A stretch of 64,000 nt of DNA. It comes from Reticulitermes speratus (Eukaryota; Arthropoda; Insecta; Blattodea; Rhinotermitidae). Positions 32,333-43,913 of the stretch are shown here, one piece after another. Position 1 is the first letter of the stretch. Each line of letters begins with the position of its first letter. Location of the stretch: NCBI GenBank assembly GCA_021186555.1, contig JAJKFL010000010.1:19350086-19414085 (forward strand), read 5' to 3'. The notes below the pieces were generated by a model. That model saw only the letters and a program-made list of their open reading frames with translations, was not told the origin of the DNA and made no database searches. Both the position numbers and the translations under genes were made by a program.

Positions 32333-34739
32333 GTCCCATTCACCATCGCTGTCCTGACAATAGTCGATGTCGACGACCACTTCTGCAACAGAAACAGAGT
32401 AATGTTGTGTTAGTTTTAAATGGGAATAATTTGGGAAACCTAAGCAGAGATGTAAGAAAATAGTGCATGGATATTAAACAAAGTGTTTAACTGTGTGGAC
32501 TGTGATGACCTGGCTCATTGGGTGACTTGTAATGTCCTGTTAACATATATTGACAGTAGTACTATTGCTGTGTGATTCAACTAGGTGATTTAGTGGGGCA
32601 CTAAGTACTGACTTGCTAACCTAAAATACTACTTACCTGTCGAAGAGAAGCTCATCAGTACACAAGTAGCAACAAAGAGTCCAACTCCACCCTGCAATAT
32701 AAGACAAATCACCTTTAATATTACACCCAAAACACACCACACTTTTGACATGGTTTCCTTAGACAGTAAGCAATACAATTATATGACAAGGAGTTTCTGC
32801 AGAAATGAAATCCTACCTTGCTACTGCTCATATTTCTAGGTCTGCATTGTCTTAGATATTTACATTATCATTTTATTTTACTTCTGTGATCAAATTATTC
32901 AGTGCATTATGTGTCAGACAACCTCAGTTTCACACAGTTACCATGTCAGTAACTTTGTCTGACAAACATCATGCATGTGTGCAATTGTGCATAAACATAC
33001 ACGTTTACAAGACCTAAGATTACAGACAAGCAATAAACCCTACTCAAATATCAGTCTGTGCATTAACTTACCATGACGAGGAAGACCTTCTGCCACGTTT
33101 GAAGATGAAGATTCAGGTTCATAGCTGAAACAAAAAATAACAGAACAAAAATGTTAGTTTGTTATTCTGATTTACAGTATTACAGTTATAAGGTTAAACT
33201 AACTCTCTGAAACACAGAACTTGTTGACATGCCGACAGTCATTCACCTGTTCCACAATTTTCCCACATTTTATGGAACCCAAACACTTGTTATCCTGTTA
33301 CATATTTTCATAACCTTAGTCTTTGCTTTGTTGATCCTAAGTTTGTATTTGCTTAAAACTTTTTCTAGTATCTGTAACATATTATTCATATCTTTCTCTG
33401 AATCCGCAAGGATCGCAATGTCATCTGCAAATCGTATACTATGTATCTGCTTCCCATTTATGTGGATACCTTTTGTCTTCTGTTTCATCATAGTAACTGC
33501 TTCTTTATTTCCATTTATCTCAATTATCGTGTTTTGGGACCTATATAGGGCCAAAATCAGTCGTCTATCCTTCCAGTCTAAACCCACTTCCTTCATTGTA
33601 CAGTCCTGCTAATGAACATAATCTTGATCAGTCTATAAAAACATTTTCTGTGATTTATGTACAGTCCTGCTAATGAACATATATCACAGAAAATGTTTTT
33701 ATAGACTGATCAAGTGATATAGAATTCCATTTCTACGGTTCGTTATTCCAGAACTGCCAGTTTCTGCAAACTGAGCCAGCTAAGGCCTGCAACTTGCCGA
33801 TGTACAGTGGGCATTTCTCTGGTTACCTCAACACAGTGTGAACAACTGAGTGGAAACACAAATATCGTCTTGAAATAAGAGCGTGTCAAAATAACCGCAC
33901 TTGATAACCTACATTGATTTTATATGTTGTAACTTACCTGTTCTCCGTTTGCACAACAGCGTCGCCACTGAGGTTCTCTTCAACCTCAGTGCTGGCATCA
34001 CAACTCAGGTTAAAGTCCTGTGACTCAACCTGAGTGCTGGCATCGCAACTCAGGTTAAAGTCCTGTGACTCAACCTGCGCTATGCCATCGCAACTCAGGT
34101 TGAAGTCCTGCGACTCAACCTGAGTGCTGGCATCGCAACTCGAGACCTCTGATCCAACCAGATCCATCAGGTATCTGTAGACAATGATCCTTGGCAGATG
34201 TTAGCAGCGTGCTGTAACATTGATCACATCGTGTGTAAGTTTGTGCCTTTATCAGTGGCAATGCTTGAATATTAATGTTATGTAATTATTCTAATCATTA
34301 CTTTATATTTCTATTTCATTGCGTCCCTTTCCGTTCAATAACACGATGTTGTAGCTAAATCTGGAATTGTTAGCTCTCCCTCTTAATAGTACATCCATCA
34401 ATACGGATTTGTTATCTACACAGTTTGATAGGTTAACTGCATTCACAGAGTCTCTTAATTGAGCAGATTTCAGTTCATTTAAAATCACTTTTAGATCATC
34501 ATTTTAAAACACTTTTCACACGAATTTACATCGTTCTCACTGTTATTTTGATCCACGCAACGAGTGCTAATATTCAGCAAAACATCATCCGACGCCATCT
34601 TGTACAACGGCTTGTCACGCAACCAGTAACATATCCCCATTTTGAAGTTAATATTTCTATACTTTGTACTTACCTTCTGGTCCTTTATAGATGTTTTGCG
34701 TCTTCTTCTCCAAAACTTGAACTTTTTCCAAAAACCCAT
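32309..34739 (-). CDS. Unassigned multi-exon gene with 15-residue repeats
   Basis: Likely exons: 34674-34739 (MGFWKKFKFWRRRRKTSIKD, a basic, possibly myristoylated start), 33938-34174, 33072-33124, 32637-32691 and about 32309-32382, each with strong GT-AG borders. Exon 2 holds three near-exact 45-bp repeats read as STQVESQDFNLSCDA. Exon 1 ends in phase 0, but the open repeat frame needs two carried bases, so an exon is missing or exon 2 starts a separate frame at its ATG (34167). Downstream, two frames are open. The repeat frame stops at 32340. The other, from ATG 33122, encodes a short protein with a membrane-like segment (VFLVMGGVGLFVATCVLMSF) and stops at 32309. I recognise no family and assign no function. 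Expression is likely from the TATA/CRE promoter at 34868-34897. Confidence 0.5.
33270..33612 (-). repeat. LINE reverse-transcriptase fragment
   Basis: The minus frame encodes GLDWKDRRLILALYRSQNT and IRFADDIAILADSEKDM, then LSKYKLRINKAKTKVM. The FADD box is the RT catalytic motif of non-LTR retrotransposons. It lies in an intron of the minus-strand gene, in the same orientation. About 108 codons are open; both ends are cut. Confidence 0.85.
33599..33714. repeat. 38-bp inverted repeat next to a direct repeat
   Basis: Arm 33623-33660 (CTTGATCAGTCTATAAAAAC...) is inverted at 33677-33714 with one mismatch. The loop and the left flank both carry GTACAGTCCTGCTAATGAAC (from 33599 and from 33659). 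The arrangement looks like a snap-back or template switch at the LINE fragment's edge. Confidence 0.9.
34303..34660 (-). pseudogene. Possible ORF1-like coding relic
   Basis: Two overlapping minus frames (MASDDVLLNISTRCVDQ... to 34491, and NDDLKVILNELKSAQLRDSV... to 34303) read as one protein if a one-base shift at a TTTTAAAA run (near 34505) is allowed. The acidic, coiled-coil-like text resembles ORF1 proteins of insect LINEs. It could also be an unspliced exon of the host gene. Low certainty. Confidence 0.3.
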
Positions 34740-34867
34740 TTCCGTATCGTATCGTATATATCACAAGAATGTTTCGTTTAAGACACGTATCTGACAGCAG
34801 CGTCTACTCGCCTGGACCTCTGAATGCTTTCTGTGGCGCACCACAACATTCCTTCCGCAGCAGTCTC

Positions 34868-34897
34868 TTATATAGGATCAGGGAACCGTGACGTCAC
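34868..34897 (-). promoter_or_regulatory. TATA box and CRE of the minus-strand gene
   Basis: On the minus strand a perfect CRE palindrome GTGACGTCAC (34888-34897) is followed 13 bases later by TATATAA (34868-34874). That predicts a start near 34840, about 100 bases before the ATG at 34739. A CRE-TATA pair suggests CREB/ATF-type, inducible control. Confidence 0.6.
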
Positions 34898-35194
34898 TTA
34901 GTTCCACCAATCACACGCCGTTTACTGCTGGCGTTGCTTAGCAACACTAGCCACGCCCTCTGTTTACCAGGAACAGTTGAAGACGTAATCAAGTTAAAAT
35001 TGAAATTAAAACCAAATTGATGCACCTTCACTATTCAATTTTAATTTATACAAGATGCACGGTGAATACAATATTAAATACGTAATAAAGTGTTTATAGC
35101 GGTGGCTGCGCAGTTTGTGTGCGTTCTCGAAACTTGCAAAGTAAACGTTGTTTAGGCGCGTTCTGAAAGGAAGCGAAGAGCTTGTTGACCGGAT

Positions 35195-35365
35195 AATTGC
35201 GCACACGACGAAAGCCCACTCGACAATTGCGCACAGATAAAACCCCACTGTCATAAATGCTCACAGGAAAAATACCCACACCGATTTTTGCTCACACGGA
35301 TATATGCTCTAACGGATAATTGCTCACATTGATAAATGCTCACACGGATAAATGCTGACATTGAT
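35195..35365. repeat. Degenerate ~20-bp tandem repeat in a head-to-head spacer
   Basis: Variants of CACACGGATAAATGCT recur about eight times (GGATAATTGC, GATAAATGCTCACA, GGATATATGC). It lies between the divergent starts of the unassigned gene (34739) and the eIF3c copy (35873). Confidence 0.6.
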
Positions 35366-35872
35366 CTTACTGACTGGGCTACTGGAATTAGAATGACCTA
35401 TATTCTGTGGAAGAGTTTGCGGGTAACCACGGATATGCTTTCTCTCACCCAAAATTTGGAAGTGACTAATAGAAACCATCCCAACCAAAGGGATTAGTAA
35501 TTCGGCCACTACTAGATAATCTGTGACTATTGGTGAAGCAACGGGTTGTAGGCTACGTACATCGCTGTGTTTTATGTGTGATTGGTGTGGTGGTTTTATG
35601 AGGTTAATCGTACAGCTGTAATTAACCGTCGATCTGATCCGTGTTACTGAATAAGTGAGTATGGTTTCATTTTCGGACTAAATCGATGAATTGAGATTTG
35701 TGTTACATTCAGTCATTTATTTCCCTGTGTATGTAATGTTTGCGAAACCTGATGTACCATATTGGATTTGACAAATTTGTTAACATGTGTATAGTATTTT
35801 TGTTATACAGCGGCTTCCTTGACAACGTATTTATCTGTGTTTTAGTTGGCGTTTGTGACCTAATATATAAAC

Positions 35873-38800
35873 ATGAGTAGCAGCCGGTTCTTCGCTACAG
35901 GCTCATACTCTGAGTCTGAGACTTCATCAGGGGAAGAGCAGGCACCACGCCAGCCAGCCAGCCACAACATTTACGGTAAGTCCGTAATAGAAAAGAACTG
36001 GTTTATGTTGTGTTCTTCTGGTTTGTGAAATCGTGTAGTCTTGTAAGTGGAGATACATGTTGCTTCCATGTCTAGGGTTGAAGGATTAGGTCCCAAGTGA
36101 GACCTCATGTTCTTGCAAAACGTCGGTGTCCATGTACATAACTACATGATTTCACAACCAGAGACCACAATCTGAACAGTTCGCACGGTGAAGGCCCGTA
36201 TGCACTAATGTAGAATAGTATATTTGTGTATAATGTTTGATTGTTTATTTTTTGTCTGCTACTTGACTTTACAATTTGTCATTCACTGATCAGTTATGTC
36301 TTTAATAAAGCAATGTTTATAAATGAAACATGGATATGTAACCATAATATATGACTTTGTTTCTGTGTTGCTTTCATTCCATATGTTATGTGGTTCTTCC
36401 AATATTAGATCACAATCGGAGAAGACCAAGTCAGGGTTGCCATTCTTGGAGTAGACACGTGTTAGGCTGTGGGTTTGTGTGTATGTAAACCAGTGTTAGA
36501 TTTTTGAGTTTCTGTGTTGATAAATCAACGTTAGGCTTGGGGTTTTGCATGTAGGCATATATATCAAGGTTAGGGTTGTAGTTTTGTGGGATTTACTGAG
36601 CTATAGGTGTACCATGAGGAAGTCTGTTGTTTTATCTCTAGACACGATTGCGTGACATGAAAGGCTTAGTTTACAGCTTTGGCTAACCTCTATATAGTGG
36701 TGAGACGCCTGTGATCGCATGACATGAGAGGCTTAGGTTAGAGCTTTGGCTAGTCTCTCTATCTCATGGTTGTGGGGCACCTATATAGCTCAGTGGACCC
36801 ATTTTGTGTATATAAACCAAACTTAGGCTGGGGTTTCGTGTGTATAAATAGAGCATACACATTGGTTTGTGTGTGTATAGACACAGGTTGGCTTTCTATA
36901 GTTTCTTTACTTTACTGTTTTTGTGTTCATCGTAATAATTTATAATAATATAGAACAGTGACCAAAAACTTGGCCCATGATTTGAAGCTGTGTGCCTTTT
37001 CTGGACTCAGTGGCCCTTCACATACAAGTACATAGTGAGTTTCAAATCTTAATTGCATGTGGCATTGGGTTAAAAAGGCATGAGTGGCAGGTGGACACAA
37101 GTGAATTACTATAATTTGAGAGTGCAGCATAGCAGTTTAAAAAGCCATTGATATTCAGTAAATATGAGCTGTGTGAGAAACCATAATCTGGGGAAGTGTC
37201 AGAAAAGGGTTATGGTTTTACAATTTGAGGTTTTTAGAGCAGTGAAGGTTTATATTGTTGTCTTCTGGGTTATGACACCGTGCAGTCTGGCAGTGTGTAC
37301 CAGCATCTAAGGGGACATACTGCCTCCACCTTAAAGTTAGAAGCATGAAGATGTGGGCAATATGTTCTGAACTGTATATGCATGTCTGCCAGATTGCATG
37401 GTGTCTGAACTGAAAAGATTACATGTGGATGGTTTACACGCTGATATGTTACTAGCTGATAGTCGATAACTGTTGTAAATTGAAGTAATATCTCATTATT
37501 GGTGATGTAAAAGGTTGCTCCTCCAAAATCTAACCCCTGGCGTCCCCGTCTCAGAGGGGGGTAACGTCTGTAAGCGGCTAACAGGGGTTATGGTTCACCC
37601 AAGCCAAGGTGTGAGGCATCGTGCCAAGGGCTGATGGCACTGGGGTGGTAAAATAGCAGTGCCTATAACGATCCCCTCGGGGCACCAGGCAGCACCCTGT
37701 TGTATTTATGCCTTCCACTCGTAATGGGCTCTACAGGTGGTGACTGTTATTCCCCATACAAGGAGCGGCTGTGGCTGCAGACTTGATATAACAAGACTCC
37801 TTAGTGGAGGCTGTAGGCTCTGAGCCTTTCGCTGTTTCTTCTGATGAGGACAGATTGGCTGCAGGGGTCTCTACGACTAGTCTGCAGACCAAGCGACTCT
37901 TGGGAGCGTGGCGGAAGAAGCTCATTCAAGTTAAGAATAGGCTTTGAGCCTTTCGCTGTTCTTTCTGATGAGGACAGATTGGCTGCAGGTGTCTCAACGA
38001 CTAGACTGCAGACCAGGCGACTCTCGGGAGCGAAGCAGAAGAAGCTCATTAGGTTCTGAGCCTTTCACTGATCCTTCTGATGAGGTCAGATTGGCTGCAG
38101 GTGTCTCTACGACTAGACTGCAGACCAAGCGACTCTCGGGATCGCAGTGGAAGAAGCTCATTGAAGTTAAGAAAATGAAGGAGGGAACCTGGACAATTGA
38201 AAAACCTACAGGCAAGACTCCTTCATCTCAAGATATAGGCCTTTTTGATGGAGATCCAACCCGCAGATTTTGCAGGTCGGAGACTGAACCTGCGCACCAT
38301 AATATTTGTCGTTGCAAGGCGCTGGCTTGTCAACGTTATAAGTTCTTTGTGAAACTGTTTGTTGAACCAAAGGATAAAAGCATGGCCTTATTGAAAGACC
38401 TGTGTCTCTTTGTTAGAGGCACAGAGCTAATGAACCAATGCTAATTGAAATACTTAGGGCTAGCACAATAAGCCTAAGGCTGCAGTGCATCCGGAGCTTC
38501 TGCCGACGGGCCCTTGGTGGAAGAAGAAGAAGAAGAAGAAGAATAGGTTGCTGTAGGGGTTGTCCTGACTTTTGCTTCTGCTGAATATCTGGACACGAAC
38601 ATTTGTGTGTGGTTCAGAAGTGATCTCATGACTGTCAGCTTTCATGCAAGATCATGAAGTAAGCTTGGTGTATCATCACCTTTAGTATTTTGCCCCATTT
38701 TCATTCTTAAAGCATTTTCTTGGATTTCCATGTATTGCTTAATCCTGGATGTGAACCCCCAGGATTCTTAGCTGTGTTTTATGTACAGCTCAGCCAGGGC

Positions 38801-39816
38801 ATGAGATAACCAGTTCAGGTTCCCAGAATCTGTTTTGTGTTTTGCTCCTGTGTAATTCTGTGTTGGTACCTTGGTGTAGATTGGGATGGATTCTGCCTGT
38901 GCTCATTATAATCACCTGTCATTTCTGACTGAATGTGGCACATCAGTCATGTTTTATACAATATCTTGTAGTAACCTAACAAACAAATATATGTTTTACT
39001 TTACAGACAGTTGTGTAAAGTTGGATAGTATCGTCAACATGAAAATAAAAATGAGAAATTGTGCAAAATATCTGCATATTAGAAATATTGTTATTGTATG
39101 GTACATTTTTAACTTTCAGTTCAGTGATGAGGAAGAAGAAACGAAGAGAGTTGTTTGTTCTGCCAAGGAGAAGCGTTATGAAGATCTGACGAATATAATG
39201 AAATAAATTAGGAATTTTAAAAAGATTAAAGATATGAGCAGTATGTTATCAAGTAAGTGTACCTTGTTACCTTTTATTTACATTAATGGTTTTACACTCT
39301 AGTAGGAGGAGGACTGTTGGTGTTTTAAGTAGGCCTCTGTTCTGCCATGTGCATTACGCCTGTCAGGTTTTTGGGATGGTTAACCCTTTCAAGCTGGAAT
39401 TGAATGTTCAGGGCACTCAGAAAAAGACTGGAATTTAAATGGCTGCCGTTAATCTTCTTGTTATTGGTGATGGCTTTAGCCAACTTTGGCATTTTGAACT
39501 GCACACTGTACATCAACTGTGGTCAATGTTCGGCATGGAAGGGTTAATGTAACAACATAGCGCATACAGTTTCCCTGTGCTCATGACATGTAAATCATTG
39601 CATATTATTATGCAAAATGTAATGTATGTTACAAGAATAAAGTTTACCTTTTTACTTATAAATGTATTTAGGTTTTGAAGAACTGGCACGGGCATACACT
39701 AAAGCAATTCCGGTGATTGCTAAGGAAGAGAAAGGTCAGACTCCACGTTTCTATGTGCGCTGTCTTATAGAAATGGAAGATTTTATAAATGATGTTTGGG
39801 AAGATCGTGAAGGAAG
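35873..39816 (+). pseudogene. EIF3C: eIF3c 5' fragment with an in-frame stop
   Basis: Recognisable exons: 35873-35975 (MSSSRFFATGSYSESETSSG, the eIF3c N-terminus), 39120-39252 ([20 protein letters not shown]) and 39672-39816 ([20 protein letters not shown]). eIF3c is a core scaffold of translation initiation factor 3, about 900 aa. In exon 39120-39252 the frame runs LTNIMK, then TAA (39204-39206), then IRNFKKIKDMSSML, so a sense codon has become a stop inside a conserved stretch. Exon 1 ends with one carried base but this exon needs phase 0, so a short linking exon is missing or unrecognised. After 39816 (a good donor, GTGAGT) no further eIF3c exon appears before the duplication at 41636. The copy keeps introns, so it is a genomic rather than a retrocopy. 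A missassembled or heterozygous locus is the alternative. Confidence 0.75.
37520..38545 (+). mobile_element. LINE ORF1-like fragment with triplicated segment
   Basis: After a GC-rich leader (37520-37790) three head-to-tail units of about 115-120 bases (from about 37812, 37932 and 38052) share GAGCCTTTCGCTGTT and GACAGATTGGCTGCAGG. The last continues into an open frame (QWKKLIEVKKMKEGTWTIEK) ending at 38442. Such RLSGxxxKKL...MxEGTWT text occurs in ORF1 regions of insect non-LTR elements. A GAAGAAG tail with CTTGGTGGAAG follows. It lies in the eIF3c fragment's first intron. Confidence 0.55.
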
Positions 39817-41250
39817 GTGAGTTAGATAGTTTACTGGAGATGATATTTTTATTTATCTGCATTTTGAATGGTTTTTTGGTTAGGAGTGTATAAGTTTATG
39901 TCAGCACTTTTAACCGTCTTCTTGTTAGCTGTCAGTCCTTTGATTCCTTCACCTGATTCATTCTGCTTTTCTCACATTTATGCAGTTTCAGTGAATGCAA
40001 CACATTATGTAATCTGGCATTTCAAAACATTTTTTTTAATTTCCCTTTTTTTTCCCCCAGATCTGTTTTGTTGGTCTTGAAAACCTGACATTCCAAAACT
40101 GATAAGACACATACTAAAAAGTAAATTCATACAATAGCACATGTTTGTAATTTTTAAAAAAAAATTGAATCTTGTTGAACATGATGAATCCACAGAAGTG
40201 TTTTTTTTTAAATCGTTATTTTTCGTATGCCTGTTTTCATCTGTAGAAGTAAAATTAGTATCCTGTGAAACAGTTCTGTATGTTGTATTGTTTTGTGTGA
40301 CAGTTCAGGAATAATGTTACTGTAATTTTCACTGAGTACCCTTTTCTGCAAACAAATTGCATTTTGTTACAACTGAAATGTAACCTATAAATGCTCAATA
40401 TTGCCACAAAATACTCACATCACTTCTCCATGGAAGATCATTAACTCCAAATATAATGCTGGCAGTTTCCAGCTTTGGAGTGTTAACTAATTTTGTTGTA
40501 ACACTTTTCATTTTTTACTGCCTAGTTTAACAAATAAGAGAAGTTTTTAATATGTCATGTTTCATTTTCTATAAACTTTGCTTTTGATCTATCCCCCCAT
40601 CCACTGCTTTGGTATGGAATGGTCCTTATGCAGCAGAAGAATTTGTTACTTAAAATGCTTATTAGATATGCAGTTCCTCCAAATATAATACAACAGATCC
40701 CCATAAAATGTTATTTTTGTTTGAATAAAACCTTTTGTACTTTGAATCAGGCATCAAACAAGTTGGCTCAAGTGATAACACTTCTGGGGTTTATTTGGGA
40801 GGTGTTCAGTGTGTATCTCAGGTGGGACACTTGACTATCCAGACTGTGGTTTCTGAGTCCCCTTCAGGAAAGTGCTGGGCCTATGATTTAATTACACTAC
40901 AGCCACATCTTCTCTATGTGTATGTCTTCAAGTCTTCATAGTGGTTGCTCGTCAAATGATGGTTTGTTACACCCTATTGTATAGGTTTTTTCTGACATTT
41001 TGGGGGGAATGTGCTGTCTTCATTTTCAGGGTGACTAAATGTGGTTTAGGCAGATGCTGAAGTAATTGGGAGGAAGGATTGTGTCTGTTATGTGGAAGGT
41101 TGGAGGGAATGTTAGCCATTAGGGTCTACAGATGGGGAAAGAATAGGTATGACTTTTACTGAGCCAGTGGAAATAGGGAGTTCCAAGAATGATCCCTTTC
41201 AAGACCAACCATGGGAGATATTCACATGGATGGACACATATTGTCGTCAT
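39817..41250. other. Intronic/intergenic DNA, no eIF3c exon found
   Basis: I looked for the continuation of eIF3c after the donor at 39817 and saw none. No other gene is recognised. Confidence 0.5.
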
Positions 41251-41254
41251 CAGT

Positions 41255-41500
41255 GGTACTACAGCGCTGAGTGGGCCTTGGCCTCTCCTAGGATTCTCCA
41301 CCATCCATCTCTGTCCTTAGCTTCTATTCTCCAATTTCTAACACCCATCTTTGTCATGTCATTATTCTCAACATCAGTCCATCTTATTTTGGGCCTTACT
41401 ACTCTTCTTCCTTCTGACTTATAATTCATAATTCTTTTTGGAATTTTACTATCACTTACTCTGATCACATGTCCTGCCCACCTAAGCCACACTATCTTCA
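41255..41500 (-). repeat. C-terminal LINE fragment
   Basis: The minus frame reads WLRWAGHVIRVSDSKIPKRI, then RPKIRWTDVENNDMTKMG and AKDRDGWWRILGEAKAHSAL. This is the C-terminal tail seen in insect endonuclease-reverse-transcriptase (RTE-like) ORFs. It lies 136 bases before the left edge of duplication copy 2. Confidence 0.75.
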
Positions 41501-42507
41501 GTCAGGGGCAGGAGATAAACCTTATTTATATGGGTGCTGGTGTTAGAGTGAGGCAGTGTTGTCTGAGGAGGGCAACACTGGTTTGTTCTTGGAGAAAGCC
41601 TGGTGCCTTCCTCCCAGTTACTTTTTTACAGTTACTGTTTTGGTATCTTTTATGAGCTCATGAACTACTATTGGAATTCATTATTCTATTCTCTGTCTTC
41701 TTAGTTTAATTTTCTTTTCAAAGTATTGTAAACACCATCATAAAATGATTGAAAACCTGGTTGTAATTTTCAACAAAGAAACTCCGTCCAGATGGCCCAA
41801 AGAGGTACAATGCCAAGTCTCACATAATTCAGAACTGCATGCCATAGACTGGACAACATCAATTGCCTCACAACAGGCAATGAAAACCCCCCACTCTGCA
41901 GTACTCGGTCGTGTGTTAAAAAATTCTAATAGAAGAATTGAGAATATTGCAAAATGAAAAGCTTCACAATTTGCGATCTTTGCCTAATATTTTATGCTGC
42001 TTGTATAAAGAGAATAGAATGTGCAATAAGTATAGCACAAATAAGGGAAACAAGAAGGCACTTCTTACATCTGCTAAGAAAATGTCAAAGGAAGAGGTCC
42101 CTTAGATTTAGGTGTAGAAAGGATGATAGTACAAATATTGTCTGAATGAATGACTGAACTTGACATCAGGATGTGTTCCAGTGTCACCTTTCTACTTATG
42201 GTTATAAGTCCTGAGGTCCTTTGGGGCAAACAAAGTTTTGTGGAAGAGAATATCCTTTTTGTCTCTTGCAGAATGCAACGTGGACCGTACTGACATTTGT
42301 GTGCGGATTGTTGTCTGCTTCAAGTTCTATGTCAGATGTAAAACACAGACATAACAAGTAAACATGCTGTATTTCTTTGTGATATTCCAGGTCATCAGTT
42401 CATTGTGATGGATCTACCACTCCTGTTTGAATCAGGAAGCATGTTGGATTATCCGTATAAGATAATAGTTGTAACATGGTGAGTGTATGAATATCATCTG
42501 TAAACAG

Positions 42508-42720
42508 AAGAGACCACTTGGGGAAGCCCTAGGCATAGATGGGAGGAGAATATTAAAATGGATCTTTATGAAATGTAATGGGAGGGTGCGGGCTGGATTA
42601 TCTAGCTCAGGATATAGACAAGTGGCAGGATGGTTTGAGCATGGTAATAAACCTTCAGGTTCCATAAAATTCAGGGAATTTCTTGACTACCTGAGGATGT
42701 AATGGCTTCTCAAGAAAGAC
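42508..42720 (+). repeat. LINE 3'-end relic (duplicate)
   Basis: Duplicate of 25429-25640, in the same position relative to DCAKD exon 3. Confidence 0.6.
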
Positions 42721-42941
42721 TCTGCTCCACGGAGTACACATCTATGAACAAAATCTTCTAGAATGGAGTAAAAGTCAGCACATGCATACATGTACATCAC
42801 TGATGAGTTCTCAGCATAGCTGCTCAAACCACTGTAGCCATGTTTTACAGTATCAGTGTGCATTAAACAGCATGTTGAGTTTGAAGAAGACTGTCAGTTT
42901 TGGCCTCTTGTTGCTTCCTGAAAACTGTCCCGTTTGAAATA

Positions 42942-43913
42942 CACCGCTCCCTGGTTATAAAGTGGGTTTGTGGGTTAGGGATCCGACCCGCGTTATAAGA
43001 CAACTGCGCTATGACTGATGGCTACAGTTATTCTCTAATTCAGTGATTCTCTAATGGTCTAAAAACTGTTCTAATTTTACACTATTGAGCACGATAAATT
43101 TAGCTGTGCATTTGGTATTTTTTAACAATCAAAAGGAAACCGATGTGAAGTGGTGTGAATTTTCAAAAATTCCTATATTTTCACGTAAAACAATACATAC
43201 AATAAGTCTCCATAAAAATATTCAACAAATTTATTTAATCACTTCTTTAAAAAGTCAGTAATTTTTTGTTGTTTTTTTATTATGCTCAGTTTCTCCTTAA
43301 TGGTATACGACTTTCTTTTATTAATGTTTGCCATTGCCCATTAAATAAATTAACAGATACGTTCTCACACTGCGGATCGACTTTTTCCGTTTGCTCTGAT
43401 AACCCTTACTCAAGCAATCACTCTGACAACCCTTACTCTAGCAAGCGACTTTCGATACTAACTGCAGTGATTAAAACCACTATGCATTGCGAAATGTGCT
43501 GCTACTCTCTCTCTCTCTCTCACGTTGGGGAAAGCCCAATCCATTTCTTTTGTAGCATTTGCAAGATAAATGTAGTGGTTAGTGACCTTGAAGGAGATTA
43601 GCAAACCCTGCCTATCGTTGAAAGTGCAAGGTAGGAGAGGAGACCATCGCATGACTAGAAAACTCAAAGAAGCCTTAAGTGTTTTACCCAGTAAGCATCC
43701 TTTTTGCTTTCACTGACGGTATAGTGCCCTGGGATTTCCGAGAAACCCCCCTTGCTGTATTGCTCGTCAAGACTGGTTTATTTGAGTGGGAAAGCCTCCT
43801 GCAGTGTGAGGTTTGCAGCAGCAACATCCATATTTTTCTCAGAATCTCATTCAAAGGCATGGGGAATAGGAAAGATCCGCGTATAAACGAGGGCGTTATA
43901 TCCGGGGAGCACT
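42942..43913. mobile_element. pogo/Tigger-like element (duplicate)
   Basis: Duplicate of 25861-26824. Its right end has lost two bases (CACTAG instead of CACTGTAG), so the terminal TG and target TA are damaged. Confidence 0.75.
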
